Source of the DNA: Arthrobacter sp. YN
GTDB taxonomy: Bacteria; Actinomycetota; Actinomycetes; Actinomycetales; Micrococcaceae
Length of the DNA: 64,000 nt
Assembly: GCF_002224285.1 (NCBI RefSeq)
Contig: NZ_CP022436.1
Coordinates: 682,001 to 746,000, forward strand
Direction: 5' to 3'
Shown: one piece after another, positions 8,699-18,460 of the stretch
Position numbering within the stretch: position 1 is the stretch's first letter
Layout: each line of letters opens with the position of its first letter
Made by a program: the position numbers and the translations under genes
Notes under the pieces: model-generated
What the model saw: only the letters and a program-made list of their open reading frames with translations
Told to the model about the DNA's origin: nothing
Database searches by the model: none

Positions 8699-11008
8699 TT
8701 AGCCGAAGTACTTCGGCAGGGTGGCTTCGTGTGCTTCGCGGAGAGCGTCCAAGGAGAGCTCGTCCACGCCGTTGATCTCCAGCTTTCCACCGGCAGCGTC
8801 AACAACGCCGATCCGGAGGTGGGCGAAGCCGCGGGCTGTGCACATGTCCTTGAAGCGGACTTCCTCGGAGCGCGGCACAGACACGATCGCACGGGCCTGG
8901 GACTCGGAGAAGAGAGCCGTAAACAGGTCCACGCCGTCGCGCTCCATGAGTTCTTCAAGGGCGATCCGGGCGCCTACACCGTAGCGCAGCGAGGACTCAA
9001 CCAAGGCAGCCGCGAGGCCACCTTCGGAGAGGTCGTGGGCTGCGTCAACCATGCCGTCGCGGGAAGCGTTGATCAGGATCTCGCCCAAAGCACGCTCTGC
9101 TGCGAGGTCGACCTTCGGGGGCAGGCCACCGAGGTGTCCGCGGAGGTTTGACCATTCCGAACCGTCCAACTCTGCTGCGGTGGTGCCCAGCAGGTAGATG
9201 GCCTGGCCGTCCTCGCGCCAGCCCGACGGCGTGCGGCGGGCAACGTCGTCGAGCTTGCCCAGGACTGCCACTACGGGGGAGGGGTGGATGGGTGTGGTGC
9301 CGGTCTGGTTGTACAGGGAGACGTTGCCGCCCGTGACCGGGATGCCGAGCTCCATACAGGCGTCCGACAGGCCGCGGATGGCCTCGGCGAGCTGCCACAT
9401 GACATCCGGGTCCTCAGGGGAACCGAAGTTCAGGCAGTCGCTGACGGCCATCGGAACAGCACCGGAGGTGGCGACGTTGCGGTAGGCCTCGGCCAACGCA
9501 AGCTGTGCACCCTGGTACGGCTCCAGGTAGGTGTAGCGGCCGTTGGCGTCGGTGGCCAGGGCAACGCCCAGGCCGGTTTCCTCGTCAACGCGGACCACGC
9601 CGGCGTCATCCGGGAAGGCCATGGCCGTGTTGCCGCCAACGTAGCGGTCGTACTGGTTGGTGATCCAGGCCTTGCTGCACATGTTCGGCGATGCCACGAG
9701 TTCGGTGACGGCTGCTGCCAGCTCGGACGGAGCTGCCGGACGGCCGGCATCCTCAACGGAACCGGTGAAGGCGTTGGCCTGCACCGAGTCCTGCCACTCC
9801 GGGCGGGCGAACGGACGGTCGTAGACCGGGCCGTCGTGCGCAACGGTGCGGGGATCGACGTCGACGATTACTTCGCCTTCCCAGGTGATGATGAGGCGAC
9901 CGGTGTCGGTGACCTCACCCAACCAGGAGTACTCCACGGCCCACTTGTCCATCACAGCTTCGAAAGCGGCGATGTTCTCCGGGGTGACCACGGCCATCAT
10001 GCGTTCCTGCGACTCGGACATGAGGATCTCGCCCGGGGTCAGCGTGGGATCACGCAGCAGGACGGAGGTCAGTTCCACTTCCATGCCGCCGTCGCCGTTG
10101 GAGGCGAGCTCAGACGTGGCGCAGGAAATGCCTGCAGCGCCGAGGTCCTGGATACCTTCAACCAGCGAGCCCTTGAAGAGCTCCAGGCAGCACTCGATCA
10201 GGACCTTCTCAGCGAAGGGGTCGCCCACCTGGACGGCCGGACGCTTGGACGGCTTGGTGTCGTCGAAGGACTCCGAGGCCAGCACCGAAGCGCCGCCGAT
10301 GCCGTCGCCACCCGTGCGGGCACCGAACAGGACAACCTTGTTGCCCTTGCCGGAGGCATTGGCAAGACGGATATCCTCGTGGCGCATGACGCCCACAGCC
10401 AGTGCGTTCACCAGCGGGTTGCCCTGGTAGACGGAGTCGAAGACCATTTCGCCGCCGATGTTCGGCAGGCCAAGGCAGTTGCCATAGCCGCCGATGCCGG
10501 CAACGGCACCATGCATGACGCGGGCGGTGTCCGGGTGGTCGATCGCACCGAAGCGCAACGGGTCCATCACGGCAACCGGGCGGGCGCCCATGGAGATGAT
10601 GTCGCGGACAATGCCGCCGATGCCGGTAGCGGCACCCTGGTACGGCTCAACGAACGACGGCGAGTTGTGGGACTCGATCTTGAACGTCACGGCCCAGCCG
10701 TCGCCAAGGTTGGTGACGCCGGCGTTCTCGCCGATGCCCACCAGCATGTCCTTCTTCATTTCCTCGGTGACCTTCTCGCCGAACTGGCGGAGGTGGTTCT
10801 TGGAGGACTTGTAGGAGCAGTGCTCGCTCCACATGACGGAGTACATGGCCAGCTCGGCGCCGGTGGGGCGGCGGCCAAGGACCTTGACGATCTCGTCGAA
10901 TTCGTTCTGCTTCAGGCCCAGCTCGGCCCACGGGAGTTCCGTGTCCGGGGTCTTGGCAGCGTGCTCAACGGTGTCGATGTTGAACTTTTTGGTGGTTTCC
11001 GTGGTCAC
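8699..11008 (-). CDS. purL: phosphoribosylformylglycinamidine synthase subunit PurL
   Basis: This 769-residue small-form PurL acts in step 4 of purine synthesis: it converts FGAR to FGAM using ATP and ammonia delivered by PurQ. Family signatures visible include [15 protein letters not shown] near 60-75, GEN(A)[31 protein letters not shown] around the nucleotide site, and the two repeated AIRS-like halves with GGNVSLYNQ in the second. The length is normal for the actinobacterial enzyme that works with separate PurQ and PurS. The ATG overlaps the purQ stop by 4 bases, and it is the last gene of the purS-purQ-purL operon. Confidence 0.97.
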   Translation of the reverse strand: MTTETTKKFNIDTVEHAAKTPDTELPWAELGLKQNEFDEIVKVLGRRPTGAELAMYSVMWSEHCSYKSSKNHLRQFGEKVTEEMKKDMLVGIGENAGVTNLGDGWAVTFKIESHNSPSFVEPYQGAATGIGGIVRDIISMGARPVAVMDPLRFGAIDHPDTARVMHGAVAGIGGYGNCLGLPNIGGEMVFDSVYQGNPLVNALAVGVMRHEDIRLANASGKGNKVVLFGARTGGDGIGGASVLASESFDDTKPSKRPAVQVGDPFAEKVLIECCLELFKGSLVEGIQDLGAAGISCATSELASNGDGGMEVELTSVLLRDPTLTPGEILMSESQERMMAVVTPENIAAFEAVMDKWAVEYSWLGEVTDTGRLIITWEGEVIVDVDPRTVAHDGPVYDRPFARPEWQDSVQANAFTGSVEDAGRPAAPSELAAAVTELVASPNMCSKAWITNQYDRYVGGNTAMAFPDDAGVVRVDEETGLGVALATDANGRYTYLEPYQGAQLALAEAYRNVATSGAVPMAVSDCLNFGSPEDPDVMWQLAEAIRGLSDACMELGIPVTGGNVSLYNQTGTTPIHPSPVVAVLGKLDDVARRTPSGWREDGQAIYLLGTTAAELDGSEWSNLRGHLGGLPPKVDLAAERALGEILINASRDGMVDAAHDLSEGGLAAALVESSLRYGVGARIALEELMERDGVDLFTALFSESQARAIVSVPRSEEVRFKDMCTARGFAHLRIGVVDAAGGKLEINGVDELSLDALREAHEATLPKYFG

Positions 11009-11775
11009 TTGTCGCCTCCCACAATCTTGGTCAAAACGGAGGTGAAGAAACCGAGGCCGTCGGTGTCGCGGGGTGCTCCATCAAGCGACTCCGGACCAAA
11101 ACCGGTCTCCACAGCGTGCTCAGGGTGCGGCATGAGGCCCACCACGTTGCCGGCTGCGTTGGAGATGCCGGCGATGTCGCGGCGGGAGCCGTTCGGGTTG
11201 AAGCCCACGTAGCGGAACACCACGCGGCCCTCAGCCTCAAGGGCATCCAGGGTCTTCTCGTCGGCGATGTACTGGCCGTCCTGGTTCTTCAACGGCACAA
11301 TGATTTCCTGGCCGTCCGTGTAGTCCACGGTCCAGGCGGTGTTGGCGTTCTCCACGCGCAGCGTCTGGTCGCGGCAGATGAACTTCAGGTGGTCGTTCTT
11401 GATCATGGACCCGGGCAGCAGGTGCGACTCGGTGAGGATCTGGAAACCGTTGCAAATACCCAACACGGGCAGCTTGGCGTCCGAGTTCGCGGCGTCGATG
11501 ATCTTGGACATCAACGGAGCGAAGCGAGAAATGGCGCCGGCGCGGAGGTAGTCACCGTAGGAGAAGCCGCCGGGGATGATGACGGCGTCAACATCGCCGA
11601 GTTCACTGTCGGCGTGCCAGAGCGGCACCGCGGTGGCGCCTGCAAGCCGGACTGCACGGGCGGCGTCGCGGTCGTCAAGGGTGCCGGGGAAGGTCACGAC
11701 GCCGATCTTGGCGCCAGCCAAGCGGGGTTCTGCGGCGACGGCTACAGCCTCGCCAATCAGGGGGATCGACGTCAT
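11005..11775 (-). CDS. purQ: phosphoribosylformylglycinamidine synthase subunit PurQ
   Basis: PurQ is the glutaminase subunit (about 256 residues, class I amidotransferase) that feeds ammonia to PurL. Visible marks are the N-terminal [19 protein letters not shown], the oxyanion region [16 protein letters not shown], the nucleophile Cys in [11 protein letters not shown] and the His/Glu pair in [11 protein letters not shown]. The start is set at the ATG at 11775, one base after the purS stop; an upstream in-frame opening would overlap purS and is not needed. It is coupled to purL by a 4-base overlap. Confidence 0.96.
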   Translation of the reverse strand: MTSIPLIGEAVAVAAEPRLAGAKIGVVTFPGTLDDRDAARAVRLAGATAVPLWHADSELGDVDAVIIPGGFSYGDYLRAGAISRFAPLMSKIIDAANSDAKLPVLGICNGFQILTESHLLPGSMIKNDHLKFICRDQTLRVENANTAWTVDYTDGQEIIVPLKNQDGQYIADEKTLDALEAEGRVVFRYVGFNPNGSRRDIAGISNAAGNVVGLMPHPEHAVETGFGPESLDGAPRDTDGLGFFTSVLTKIVGGDK

Positions 11776-11776
11776 A

Positions 11777-12028
11777 TCAGGCCTCGACGACCTCGACGTT
11801 GACAACATCCTCGATCACCGGGTTGGACAGGAGGGTCTCGGCAGCTTCGCGGGCCTGGGCCAGGATAGCGTCGGTCACCTCGCCGTCGACGGTCAGTTCA
11901 AAACGCTTGCCCTGGCGGACTGCGCTGAAGCTGTTGAAGCCGAGGCGGGGCAATGCACCCACAATGGCCTTCCCCTGGGGGTCCAGAATCTCGGGCTTGG
12001 GCATGACGTCAACGACGATCCGGGGCAT
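11777..12028 (-). CDS. purS: phosphoribosylformylglycinamidine synthase subunit PurS
   Basis: PurS is an 83-residue protein that bridges PurL and PurQ. The sequence fits the family in length and in core segments ([20 protein letters not shown] and [10 protein letters not shown]). The start is set by a clear AGGAGT Shine-Dalgarno about seven bases upstream of the ATG at 12028; the much longer upstream opening is rejected because it has no such site. It is the first gene of the operon. Confidence 0.95.
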   Translation of the reverse strand: MPRIVVDVMPKPEILDPQGKAIVGALPRLGFNSFSAVRQGKRFELTVDGEVTDAILAQAREAAETLLSNPVIEDVVNVEVVEA

Positions 12029-12333
12029 CCGGTAACTCCTGTGCGTGAGTTGGGTGAACCTTAAATAAGGCTGCCGCGGAGGTGCCGTCTCACGCCATTC
12101 AGCCGCATTCAAACAGCGTCTTGAACACAGGGTTAAACACGGTGGTGAACTGCAATGTTTGAACGGCATGGGGGGCGCTCCGCGAGCTTGCACACCTATT
12201 CTACCGGGAGTGGCGCACATACCCTATTCAGCCGGATTGCGCGAGGACACCCCGCCGCGGCGGTGCAAAAGACCCAACTGAAGGCTCGACGGCGGCACTT
12301 TCCCCGGGTGTCCGGCGTCACTAGGATTGCGGC
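12029..12333. other. divergent intergenic region upstream of purS
   Basis: These 305 bases lie between purS (minus) and a small plus-strand gene. They must hold the purSQL promoter, and the purS Shine-Dalgarno is at the left edge. I see no convincing riboswitch, PurR-type box or RNA gene, and the open frames inside lack ribosome-binding sites. Confidence 0.4.
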
Positions 12334-12519
12334 ATGGCTGAGAAACCGAAATCCATGGTGCTGGGTGTTGTGGCCGCTGCAGTTTTTGCTGGTTTGGGCC
12401 GCATGGTCATCCAGAAAATCCTGGCGGACCGGGCTGGGCGGAGCAGCCGTGTGACCGCTCCGTTGGACGCCGAAACGCGGGCCAAAATCAGTGACGCATT
12501 GCGTACTCCAAGTAAGTGA
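12334..12519 (+). CDS. small hypothetical membrane-anchored protein
   Basis: This 61-residue protein starts MAEKPKSM and has one hydrophobic helix (about 8-30) followed by a charged tail rich in Arg and Lys. It has no recognised domain. The size, one-helix layout and codon usage fit a small actinobacterial membrane protein; the ribosome site (TAGGATTG) is only moderate. It stands alone between purS and a DUF1540 gene. Confidence 0.55.
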   Translation: MAEKPKSMVLGVVAAAVFAGLGRMVIQKILADRAGRSSRVTAPLDAETRAKISDALRTPSK

Positions 12520-12680
12520 AACCTTACCTTGGAAGTGCCGTTTTTCGGCGGAATGGCGCGGATTAGGGCACATACAAATGCGCTATTCAACCGGGTCAAC
12601 CGGCGTGAATTCGGCGTAGTTTGGAAAGTACACGCGGGGTTCAGCCCCAGTACTATTCAGGATCCAAACCAGGAGGAACA

Positions 12681-12971
12681 ATGACCGAACACATTGCCGA
12701 AGTATCCGCCTGTAGCGTTGGCAGTTGCGGATTCAACCATGATGGCTGCACCGCCTTTGGAATCACTATCGGTGGAAGCCAGGATCATGCTTCCTGCGCC
12801 ACCTTCATTGACACCAATGCCATGGGCGGCCTTCCCAAGGTCCTCGCCCACGTAGGTGCCTGCCAGCGCTCGGAGTGCGTCCACAACAACAACCTCATGT
12901 GCGAGGCACACGATGTCAAGGTAGGCCCCGGCCGCGAAGCCGCCGATTGCCTGACGTACGAGCACGCCTGA
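12681..12971 (+). CDS. DUF1540 domain protein (two Cys-rich repeats)
   Basis: This 96-residue protein is preceded by a strong AGGAGGA Shine-Dalgarno six bases before the ATG, which excludes the longer upstream opening. It has two copies of the DUF1540 pattern: CSVGSCGFNHDGCTAFGITI (10-29) and CQRSECVHNNNLMCEAHDVKV (61-81), with further Cys at 39 and 90. DUF1540 modules are small Cys-rich units thought to bind metal. The function is unknown. A redox or metal-storage role is inference, made slightly more attractive by the convergent manganese catalase next door. Confidence 0.85.
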   Translation: MTEHIAEVSACSVGSCGFNHDGCTAFGITIGGSQDHASCATFIDTNAMGGLPKVLAHVGACQRSECVHNNNLMCEAHDVKVGPGREAADCLTYEHA

Positions 12972-12987
12972 TATTTCCTGACGACTT

Positions 12988-13024
12988 AAAGGGTCCCCGC
13001 CTCGGTTGAGGTGGGGACCCTTTT
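12988..13024. terminator. terminator between DUF1540 gene and Mn catalase
   Basis: GGGTCCCCGCCTC (12991-13003) pairs with GAGGTGGGGACCC (13008-13020) with one G-T pair, followed by TTTT. It lies between convergent genes, with A residues on the left flank, so it is probably bidirectional. Confidence 0.85.
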
Positions 13025-13031
13025 GTCGGTG

Positions 13032-14003
13032 CTACTTCTTCTTGGCCGTCTTGGGCTTGGTGGCTTCCTCGGGGCTGTCTGCGTCCTTGAGTTCCTGCTC
13101 GGCCGTGGCCTGGATCAGCGCCAGCAGTTCTGGATCCAGCCCTGGTGCGAACTCTTCCTTGCGTTCCGGTGACATGGTCATCGGGAAGCCGTCCGGGATG
13201 GTGGCGGTGCTCAGCTCGGTGCCGTCGTTGGAGGGGGAGGCTCCGCGGTAAAGCTTGCCTGCCTCGCTGAGGTTGTCGGCTCTGAAGGTGTACTGGATGC
13301 TCTGCAAGCCCTTGTCCAACAGCTTCTTCACTTCGGGGAACTGCTCGGCGTTGGTCTTCGGAATGGGGAGGACCTTGCCCCAGTTCACGCCCAAGCTCTC
13401 CAAAGCCTTGGCGAAAGCGTTCTCGTGGGCCTGGTCGCGAACGATGAGGTACGCGATGGTGGAGCGTGCCGTCTTGTTCTCCGTCATTTCGTAGATACGG
13501 CACTTCTGGAGCCTGCCCGTTGACTCGAGCATCAGGTTGTAGAGCAGGTCCAGCACCAGGTTGCCACTGTTGTAGACATAGGATCCGCTCCAGGGGTTAC
13601 CCGCCGCATCTACTGGCAGGGCGCCTTGGGCGCCCACCAGATAGTGGTGGATGTTGCTGGTGTCCAGGGCGATCTTCAGCGGCGTAGCTCCTGCAGCGCC
13701 GGGCTGGTCCACAGGATCGGACTTTTTTCCTTGGTATCGCGGAGAACCATCGAGGAGCTGGGAGATGGTGGTGCCGATGAGCTCCACGTGGCTGATCTCT
13801 TCGGTGCCGATTCCTTGCAGGAGGTCCTTGTAGGGCTTGGAGGCCGGGTCGCCACGGAAATTCATGCTCTGGAAGAGGTACTGCATCATGGTCCGCATTT
13901 CACCGAACTGACCCCCCAGTCCCTCCTGGAGGGCGTTGGCTGCAGCGGGATCAGGTTCGTCTACGGCAATTTCGTTGATGAGAAGTTGGGTGTGCAGATA
14001 CAT
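13032..14003 (-). CDS. manganese catalase
   Basis: This 323-residue protein is of the dimanganese (non-haem) catalase family, which disproportionates hydrogen peroxide in the cytosol. Ligand residues are visible: Glu35 in GGQFGEMRTMMQYLFQS, the ExxH pair Glu69/His72 in GTEEISHVEL, a Glu in the LMLEST segment and the His in RDQAHENAF. The C-terminal tail ends in a Lys-rich stretch, which is common in actinobacterial members. It has its own promoter region (14004-14131) and is convergent with the DUF1540 gene. Confidence 0.93.
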   Translation of the reverse strand: MYLHTQLLINEIAVDEPDPAAANALQEGLGGQFGEMRTMMQYLFQSMNFRGDPASKPYKDLLQGIGTEEISHVELIGTTISQLLDGSPRYQGKKSDPVDQPGAAGATPLKIALDTSNIHHYLVGAQGALPVDAAGNPWSGSYVYNSGNLVLDLLYNLMLESTGRLQKCRIYEMTENKTARSTIAYLIVRDQAHENAFAKALESLGVNWGKVLPIPKTNAEQFPEVKKLLDKGLQSIQYTFRADNLSEAGKLYRGASPSNDGTELSTATIPDGFPMTMSPERKEEFAPGLDPELLALIQATAEQELKDADSPEEATKPKTAKKK

Positions 14004-14131
14004 TGCGATTCCTCACGTTGTTCATGCTGCGTCCGCGGGATGGAAACCCACTGCTGGCCACCCCGGAAACCTCACCATAAGCATGCTTATTATTTTCACG
14101 CAAGGAAATCACACAAGAAAGTGGGGAGGTG

Positions 14132-15079
14132 TCAGCCGGCCACCTGATTGGTCAACGGTTGGCCTTCCTTGAGTGCCGTGACGTTTGCGGTGACCAGTTG
14201 CGCCGAGCCCTTCGGTCGGTTGCCGGCAACGTGGGGTGTGATGATCAGGTTCGGCGCACCCCACAACTTCGAGTCCGAAGGCAAAGGTTCCTCTTTGGTG
14301 ACATCAAGGGCCGCCGCCCGCAGCCGGCCCTCCTGCAGCGCCGCAAGGAGGGCGTCTTCGTCAACCGTGGCACCGCGGCCCACGTTCACGAAAACTGCCG
14401 TATCCGGGAGGGCCCGCAGGATCGAGTCGTTGAGGGAGTCCGCGGTTTCTGATGTGGCGGGCAGGATGGAGATCAGGACGTCGGTGGTGCCCAGGACTTC
14501 CGGCAGCTCCTGGGTTGACACCACCGGGAAACCGTAGCGTTCGCCCTTCGAGTTGGCCACTCCGGTGACCGTGGCACCCAAGGCTGCCAACAGGGGAGCC
14601 AGGCGTCCGGCGATCGAACCGAAGCCCCAAATGGTGACCTTGGCGCCGTCGAGCGTGTAGAGCTGTTCGGTTTTCGGATCGGACTGAGCCGCGTTGTAAG
14701 GCGCGTTCCAGACGGCATCCTTCTGGGATTCGAGCAGGACATCCAGCCGGCGGATGGTGGCCAGGACCAAGGCCAAGGCGTGTTCAGCCACGGGTCCGTC
14801 ATGAAGTGAGCGGCCGGATGCGATGGCCACGGTGTCCACAAAGCCGGCCGACAGGACCGAATCGGGGCCGGCGGCCAGTGTCTGGACGAGCTTGAGCGAG
14901 GGCATCGCCTGGGCCGCGTTGGCCAGGTTCTCCGACGTGTTACGCCACGCCACCAGCACCTCGGCGTCGCGGTGTTCGCTGGGAATGGGCTTGTCCACTG
15001 CGTAGACCACTATGTGGTCCCCTGAGGCGGAGAGGTGGGCGAGGTCCAGATCGATGGTGTCCGGGACGAGGATTTTCAC
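14132..15079 (-). CDS. D-2-hydroxyacid dehydrogenase, NAD(P)-binding
   Basis: This 315-residue protein belongs to the D-isomer-specific 2-hydroxyacid dehydrogenase superfamily (phosphoglycerate/glyoxylate reductase type). The Rossmann motif GFGSIAGRLAP sits near 172-182. The catalytic region NVGRGATVDEDALLAALQEG is followed by the Glu in LDVTKEEPLP and the His in IITPHVAGNRP. It should reduce a 2-oxoacid or oxidise a D-2-hydroxyacid with NAD(P). The substrate cannot be read from sequence. The ATG at 15079 is preceded by a modest Shine-Dalgarno. It appears to be a single-gene unit. Confidence 0.88.
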   Translation of the reverse strand: MKILVPDTIDLDLAHLSASGDHIVVYAVDKPIPSEHRDAEVLVAWRNTSENLANAAQAMPSLKLVQTLAAGPDSVLSAGFVDTVAIASGRSLHDGPVAEHALALVLATIRRLDVLLESQKDAVWNAPYNAAQSDPKTEQLYTLDGAKVTIWGFGSIAGRLAPLLAALGATVTGVANSKGERYGFPVVSTQELPEVLGTTDVLISILPATSETADSLNDSILRALPDTAVFVNVGRGATVDEDALLAALQEGRLRAAALDVTKEEPLPSDSKLWGAPNLIITPHVAGNRPKGSAQLVTANVTALKEGQPLTNQVAG

Positions 15080-15259
15080 GGCAACTCCAGGTTCAAAAGC
15101 GGTAGGCGGTGTGCCCTTGAGGCTACCGCTTCAGCGCGGGGGGAGGTGCGCCCGAAAGTCATCCCTAGCAATGTGACGGCGAACACCCTATGGTTGTAGG
15201 ACGTTCGACGTAGCACGTAACACGAACGTCCCTCGCGCCGATTCGAAAGGACCTTGGAT

Positions 15260-18201
15260 TTGAAATCCATACCCCTGCACCATCGCTCGCCCGCATCGCA
15301 GCCGCCGGCGCACTGAGCCTTGGCCTCCTTGGAGGCCTCGCTCTTCCGGCCACCGCCGCCCCCATCCCACCCAACAACCCTGCGGCAGCGCCGGGTACCT
15401 TCACTGAGGCCAACATCGCGGCTGACCGCACGGCCGCCAACTTCTTCTACCGGATCCCCGCCCTGACGTATCTGGGCAAAAACGTGGTGCTCGCATCATG
15501 GGACGGTCGTCCGGGCTCAGCCGCGGATGCTCCGAACCCCAACTCGATAGTCCAACGCCGCAGTACTGACGGCGGACAGACCTGGGGACCTGTCACCGTT
15601 ATAGCCGCCGGGCACGTGGGCGACGCCAGCGGTCCCAAATACGGCTACAGCGACCCCTCCTACGTCTACGACGCCGAGGCCGGCAAGGTCTTCAATTTCT
15701 TTGTGTACTCCAAGGACCAGGGCTTCGGCGGCAGCCAGTTCGGTAACAACGATGCCGACAGGTCAGTGATTTCCTCGGCGGTCATCGAGTCCTCGGACGG
15801 CGGCGTCACCTGGAGCCAGCCGCGGCTTATTACGAATGTCACCAAACCCGGAACCAGCAAAACCAGCCCGGTGGCCGGCGACGTGCGCTCCAACTTCGCA
15901 TCCTCGGGCGAGGGCATCCAGCTCAAGTACGGCCCGTACAAGGGCCGCCTCATCCAGCAGTACGCCGGTGATATCCGCCAGGCAGACGGCACCAACAAGA
16001 TCCAGGCCTACAGTGTCTACTCCGACGACCATGGGGTGACGTGGAAGAAGGGCGCCAACGTCGGTGACCGGATGGACGAGAACAAGACCGTGGAACTCTC
16101 CGATGGCCGGGTGCTGCTGAATTCCCGGGACAACGCCAACCAGGGCTACCGTAAAGTGGCCATTTCCACGGACGGCGGCGCTACCTACGGGCCGGTCACG
16201 CAGGACACGGAACTCCCGGATCCCGCCAACAACGGGGCCATTGCACGCATGTTCCCCAACGCGGCGCAGGGCTCGGCCGACGCGAAAAAACTCATCTTCA
16301 CCAACGCGAACTCCAAGACCGGACGTGAAAATGTCTCGGCCCGTGTCTCCTGCGACGACGGTGCCACCTGGCCGGGCGTCCGCACCATCCGCTCCGGCTT
16401 CTCCGCGTACTCCACGGTCACCCGCTTGGAAGAGGGCAAGTTCGGGGTGCTTTACGAAGGCAATTACACGGACAACATGCCGTTCGCGAAGTTCGACGAC
16501 GCCTGGCTGAATTACGCCTGCGCTCCGCTCTCCGTCCAGGCCGTCACCACCGCGCCGGGGGCCACCCAGCAGGTGCCCGTGACAGTGACCAACCAGGAAG
16601 CCGCCACACTGTCCGGCGCAACAGCCACCGTCTACACACCCAGCGGATGGTCGGCCACCACGGTGCCGGTTCCCGACGTCGCCCCCGGAGCCTCGGTGAC
16701 CGTCAACGTTGCCCTGACGGCACCGGCCAACGCCAGTGGCCCGCAGAATCTCAACGCAGCATTTACGACGGCGAATGGCCGGGTTTCGCAATTCACCTTC
16801 ACCGCCACCGTGCCGGTTGCGCCGCAGGTGGGCCTGACGATCACGGGAACGGCACCCACCCGGGATGTCGTGGCCAGCCCCTATCAGGTGGGCGACGTCC
16901 TCAGCTACTCGCTTAACGTCAAGAGCACCGCGAACGTCACGGCCAATTCAGTACCGGTTTCCGGGACATTCGACTCCGGCTTCCTGCCACCGTCTGCCCC
17001 GAATTGCCGGTTCAACAACCTGGCCCCAGGTGCCAGCTACGCCTGCACCACCGCCAAACATGTGATCACGGCAGCCGACATCGAGCGTGGCTACTTCGTG
17101 CCGGAAGCCAGCTTCAGCATCACAGCCAGCTCGACGCCGTCGCTCACTAAGACGGTGCCGTTCACCGGCGCTGCCGTCGCTTTGCGCGACGGCCTGCTGA
17201 CGGCCGGGATCAGCGGGGCGCGTGCCGACGTCGGGCGTGACCTTGCGACCCAGCCGTACGCGGCAGGGGACCTGGTCCCGTACACCTTCACGGTGAAGAA
17301 CACGAGCCCGCTGGTTGAGAAGGTGGTCCCGACCGCCGGTAACTTCAGCCCCTTCCTTCCGGAGGGGCCGGGCAACTGCCGCTACAGCGTGCTGCCGACC
17401 GGCCAGAGCTACCAGTGCACCACCCCTCGCCACACGGTGACTGCACAGGAAGCTGAGCAGGGGTTCTTCGTTCCGACAAGCACGTGGGAAGTCAGCTCGG
17501 CCGGCCAAACCACCAAGACCATCACGGTGAACGGCGGCGAAGTGGACCTGAAAGTCCGCGAGCCCAAGCTTGAGGGAACCGTTTCTGCCCAGTGGATCGA
17601 CACCGACGGTGACCGCTTCGCCAGCGTCGGCGATCCGGTGACGTACACGTACACCGTGGGCAACGCCGGAAACGTTGCAGTGACCGGACTGGAAGCCCCC
17701 GATGCCGGCATCTCTGCAGCCACCCTTGCTGCCGGTGAGACTGTTACCGCCACCCGGGACTACGTCTTGACGGCCGTGGATGTTGCTGCAGGCAGCCTGG
17801 GCGCAGTCTCTTTTGAGGCGACGGCCCGCAACGGAGCGCTGGAGGCGGCAACGTCGGCATCGGGTGATCCCATCGAGCTGAAGGTCCAGCCGGAAAAGCC
17901 CGAAAGCGCTCCCGAACTCAAGGTCCAGGAGCTGGGTACGCCGCCGACCGACTTGGGCACCGCAGATAAATACCGCACGGGCCAAAAGGTAGTGCTTCAG
18001 GGTTTGGACCACGGCCAGTGGTACTACGTGTACCTGAACAAGACGGGGCATCGCCTGGGATGGATCTTCCCCACGACAGGCAACACCGTTGAGTTCATCC
18101 TTCCCTCCGATGTGCAAAACGGCCGGGACGACGTCGTAGTCCTGGATCAGGATGGCCTTCAGGTGTCCTTTGACCGGCTTCAGGTGACGCCGAAGGGCTG
18201 A
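15260..18201 (+). CDS. secreted exo-alpha-sialidase (NedA-like), signal peptide frameshifted
   Basis: This is a GH33 sialidase of about 980 residues. The catalytic propeller carries FYRIP (first triad Arg, about 15450), the acid/base Asp in LASWDGRPG, the Glu in MDENKTVELSDG, an Arg in LNSRDN, the Tyr in GVLYEG, and five Asp boxes (STDGGQTW, SSDGGVTW, SDDHGVTW, STDGGATY, SCDDGATW). These match the Micromonospora NedA enzyme. A NEW3-like domain, three immunoglobulin-like repeats and a C-terminal extension follow. The catalytic frame has no ATG, GTG or TTG upstream of the catalytic domain. A TTG at 15260 with GAAAGGA eight bases upstream opens a different frame. Adding one C to the run at 15272-15275 would join it to a good signal peptide. 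The gene is therefore frameshifted here, by mutation or base-calling error. The first in-frame GTG, 15484, lies after FYRIP. Confidence 0.8.
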
Positions 18202-18219
18202 TCTTTCCCGGCAGGCTCA

Positions 18220-18256
18220 CACAACGGACCGCAGGACATTCCTGCGGTCCGTTGTG
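18220..18256 (+). terminator. terminator after sialidase
   Basis: A perfect 16-base stem, CACAACGGACCGCAGG with CCTGCGGTCCGTTGTG, has a five-base loop ACATT. There is no T tract after it, which is frequent for high-GC actinobacteria. Confidence 0.8.
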
Positions 18257-18368
18257 GGTAGTTGCATGACGAATCGCCGCCGACGTGACAAGACAAAATT
18301 CCTGAAATGTGCTCTATGTCATATTCCGCTCTCACTAGGTACTCTGTGACTCGGCTGGTTGCGCGGCT

Positions 18369-18410
18369 TTGACAAGAACTGTCAAAGGTTCAACCAACTA
18401 AAAGTTGACA
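18369..18410. promoter_or_regulatory. TTGACA/TGTCAA inverted repeat upstream of subtilase
   Basis: TTGACA at 18369-18374 and TGTCAA at 18380-18385 form a perfect inverted repeat with a five-base spacer. A third TTGACA sits at 18405-18410, about 50 bases before the subtilase start. TTGACA is also a -35 box, so this could be promoter plus operator. No good -10 is obvious. Confidence 0.45.
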
Positions 18411-18460
18411 GGTCCAGGCGATGGAGCCTGGTCCTCCCTCAGTGAAAGGTGCAACCACTC

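Noticed and set aside
9284..11212. Long plus-strand open frame (642 codons) over purL and purQ
   Set aside because: It is antisense to the purL/purQ operon and has Val/Gly/Asp-rich composition typical of reversed coding sequence, with no ribosome-binding site.
12028..12220. N-terminal extension of purS
   Set aside because: The frame stays open upstream, but the family length (about 80 residues) and the AGGAGT site fix the start at 12028.
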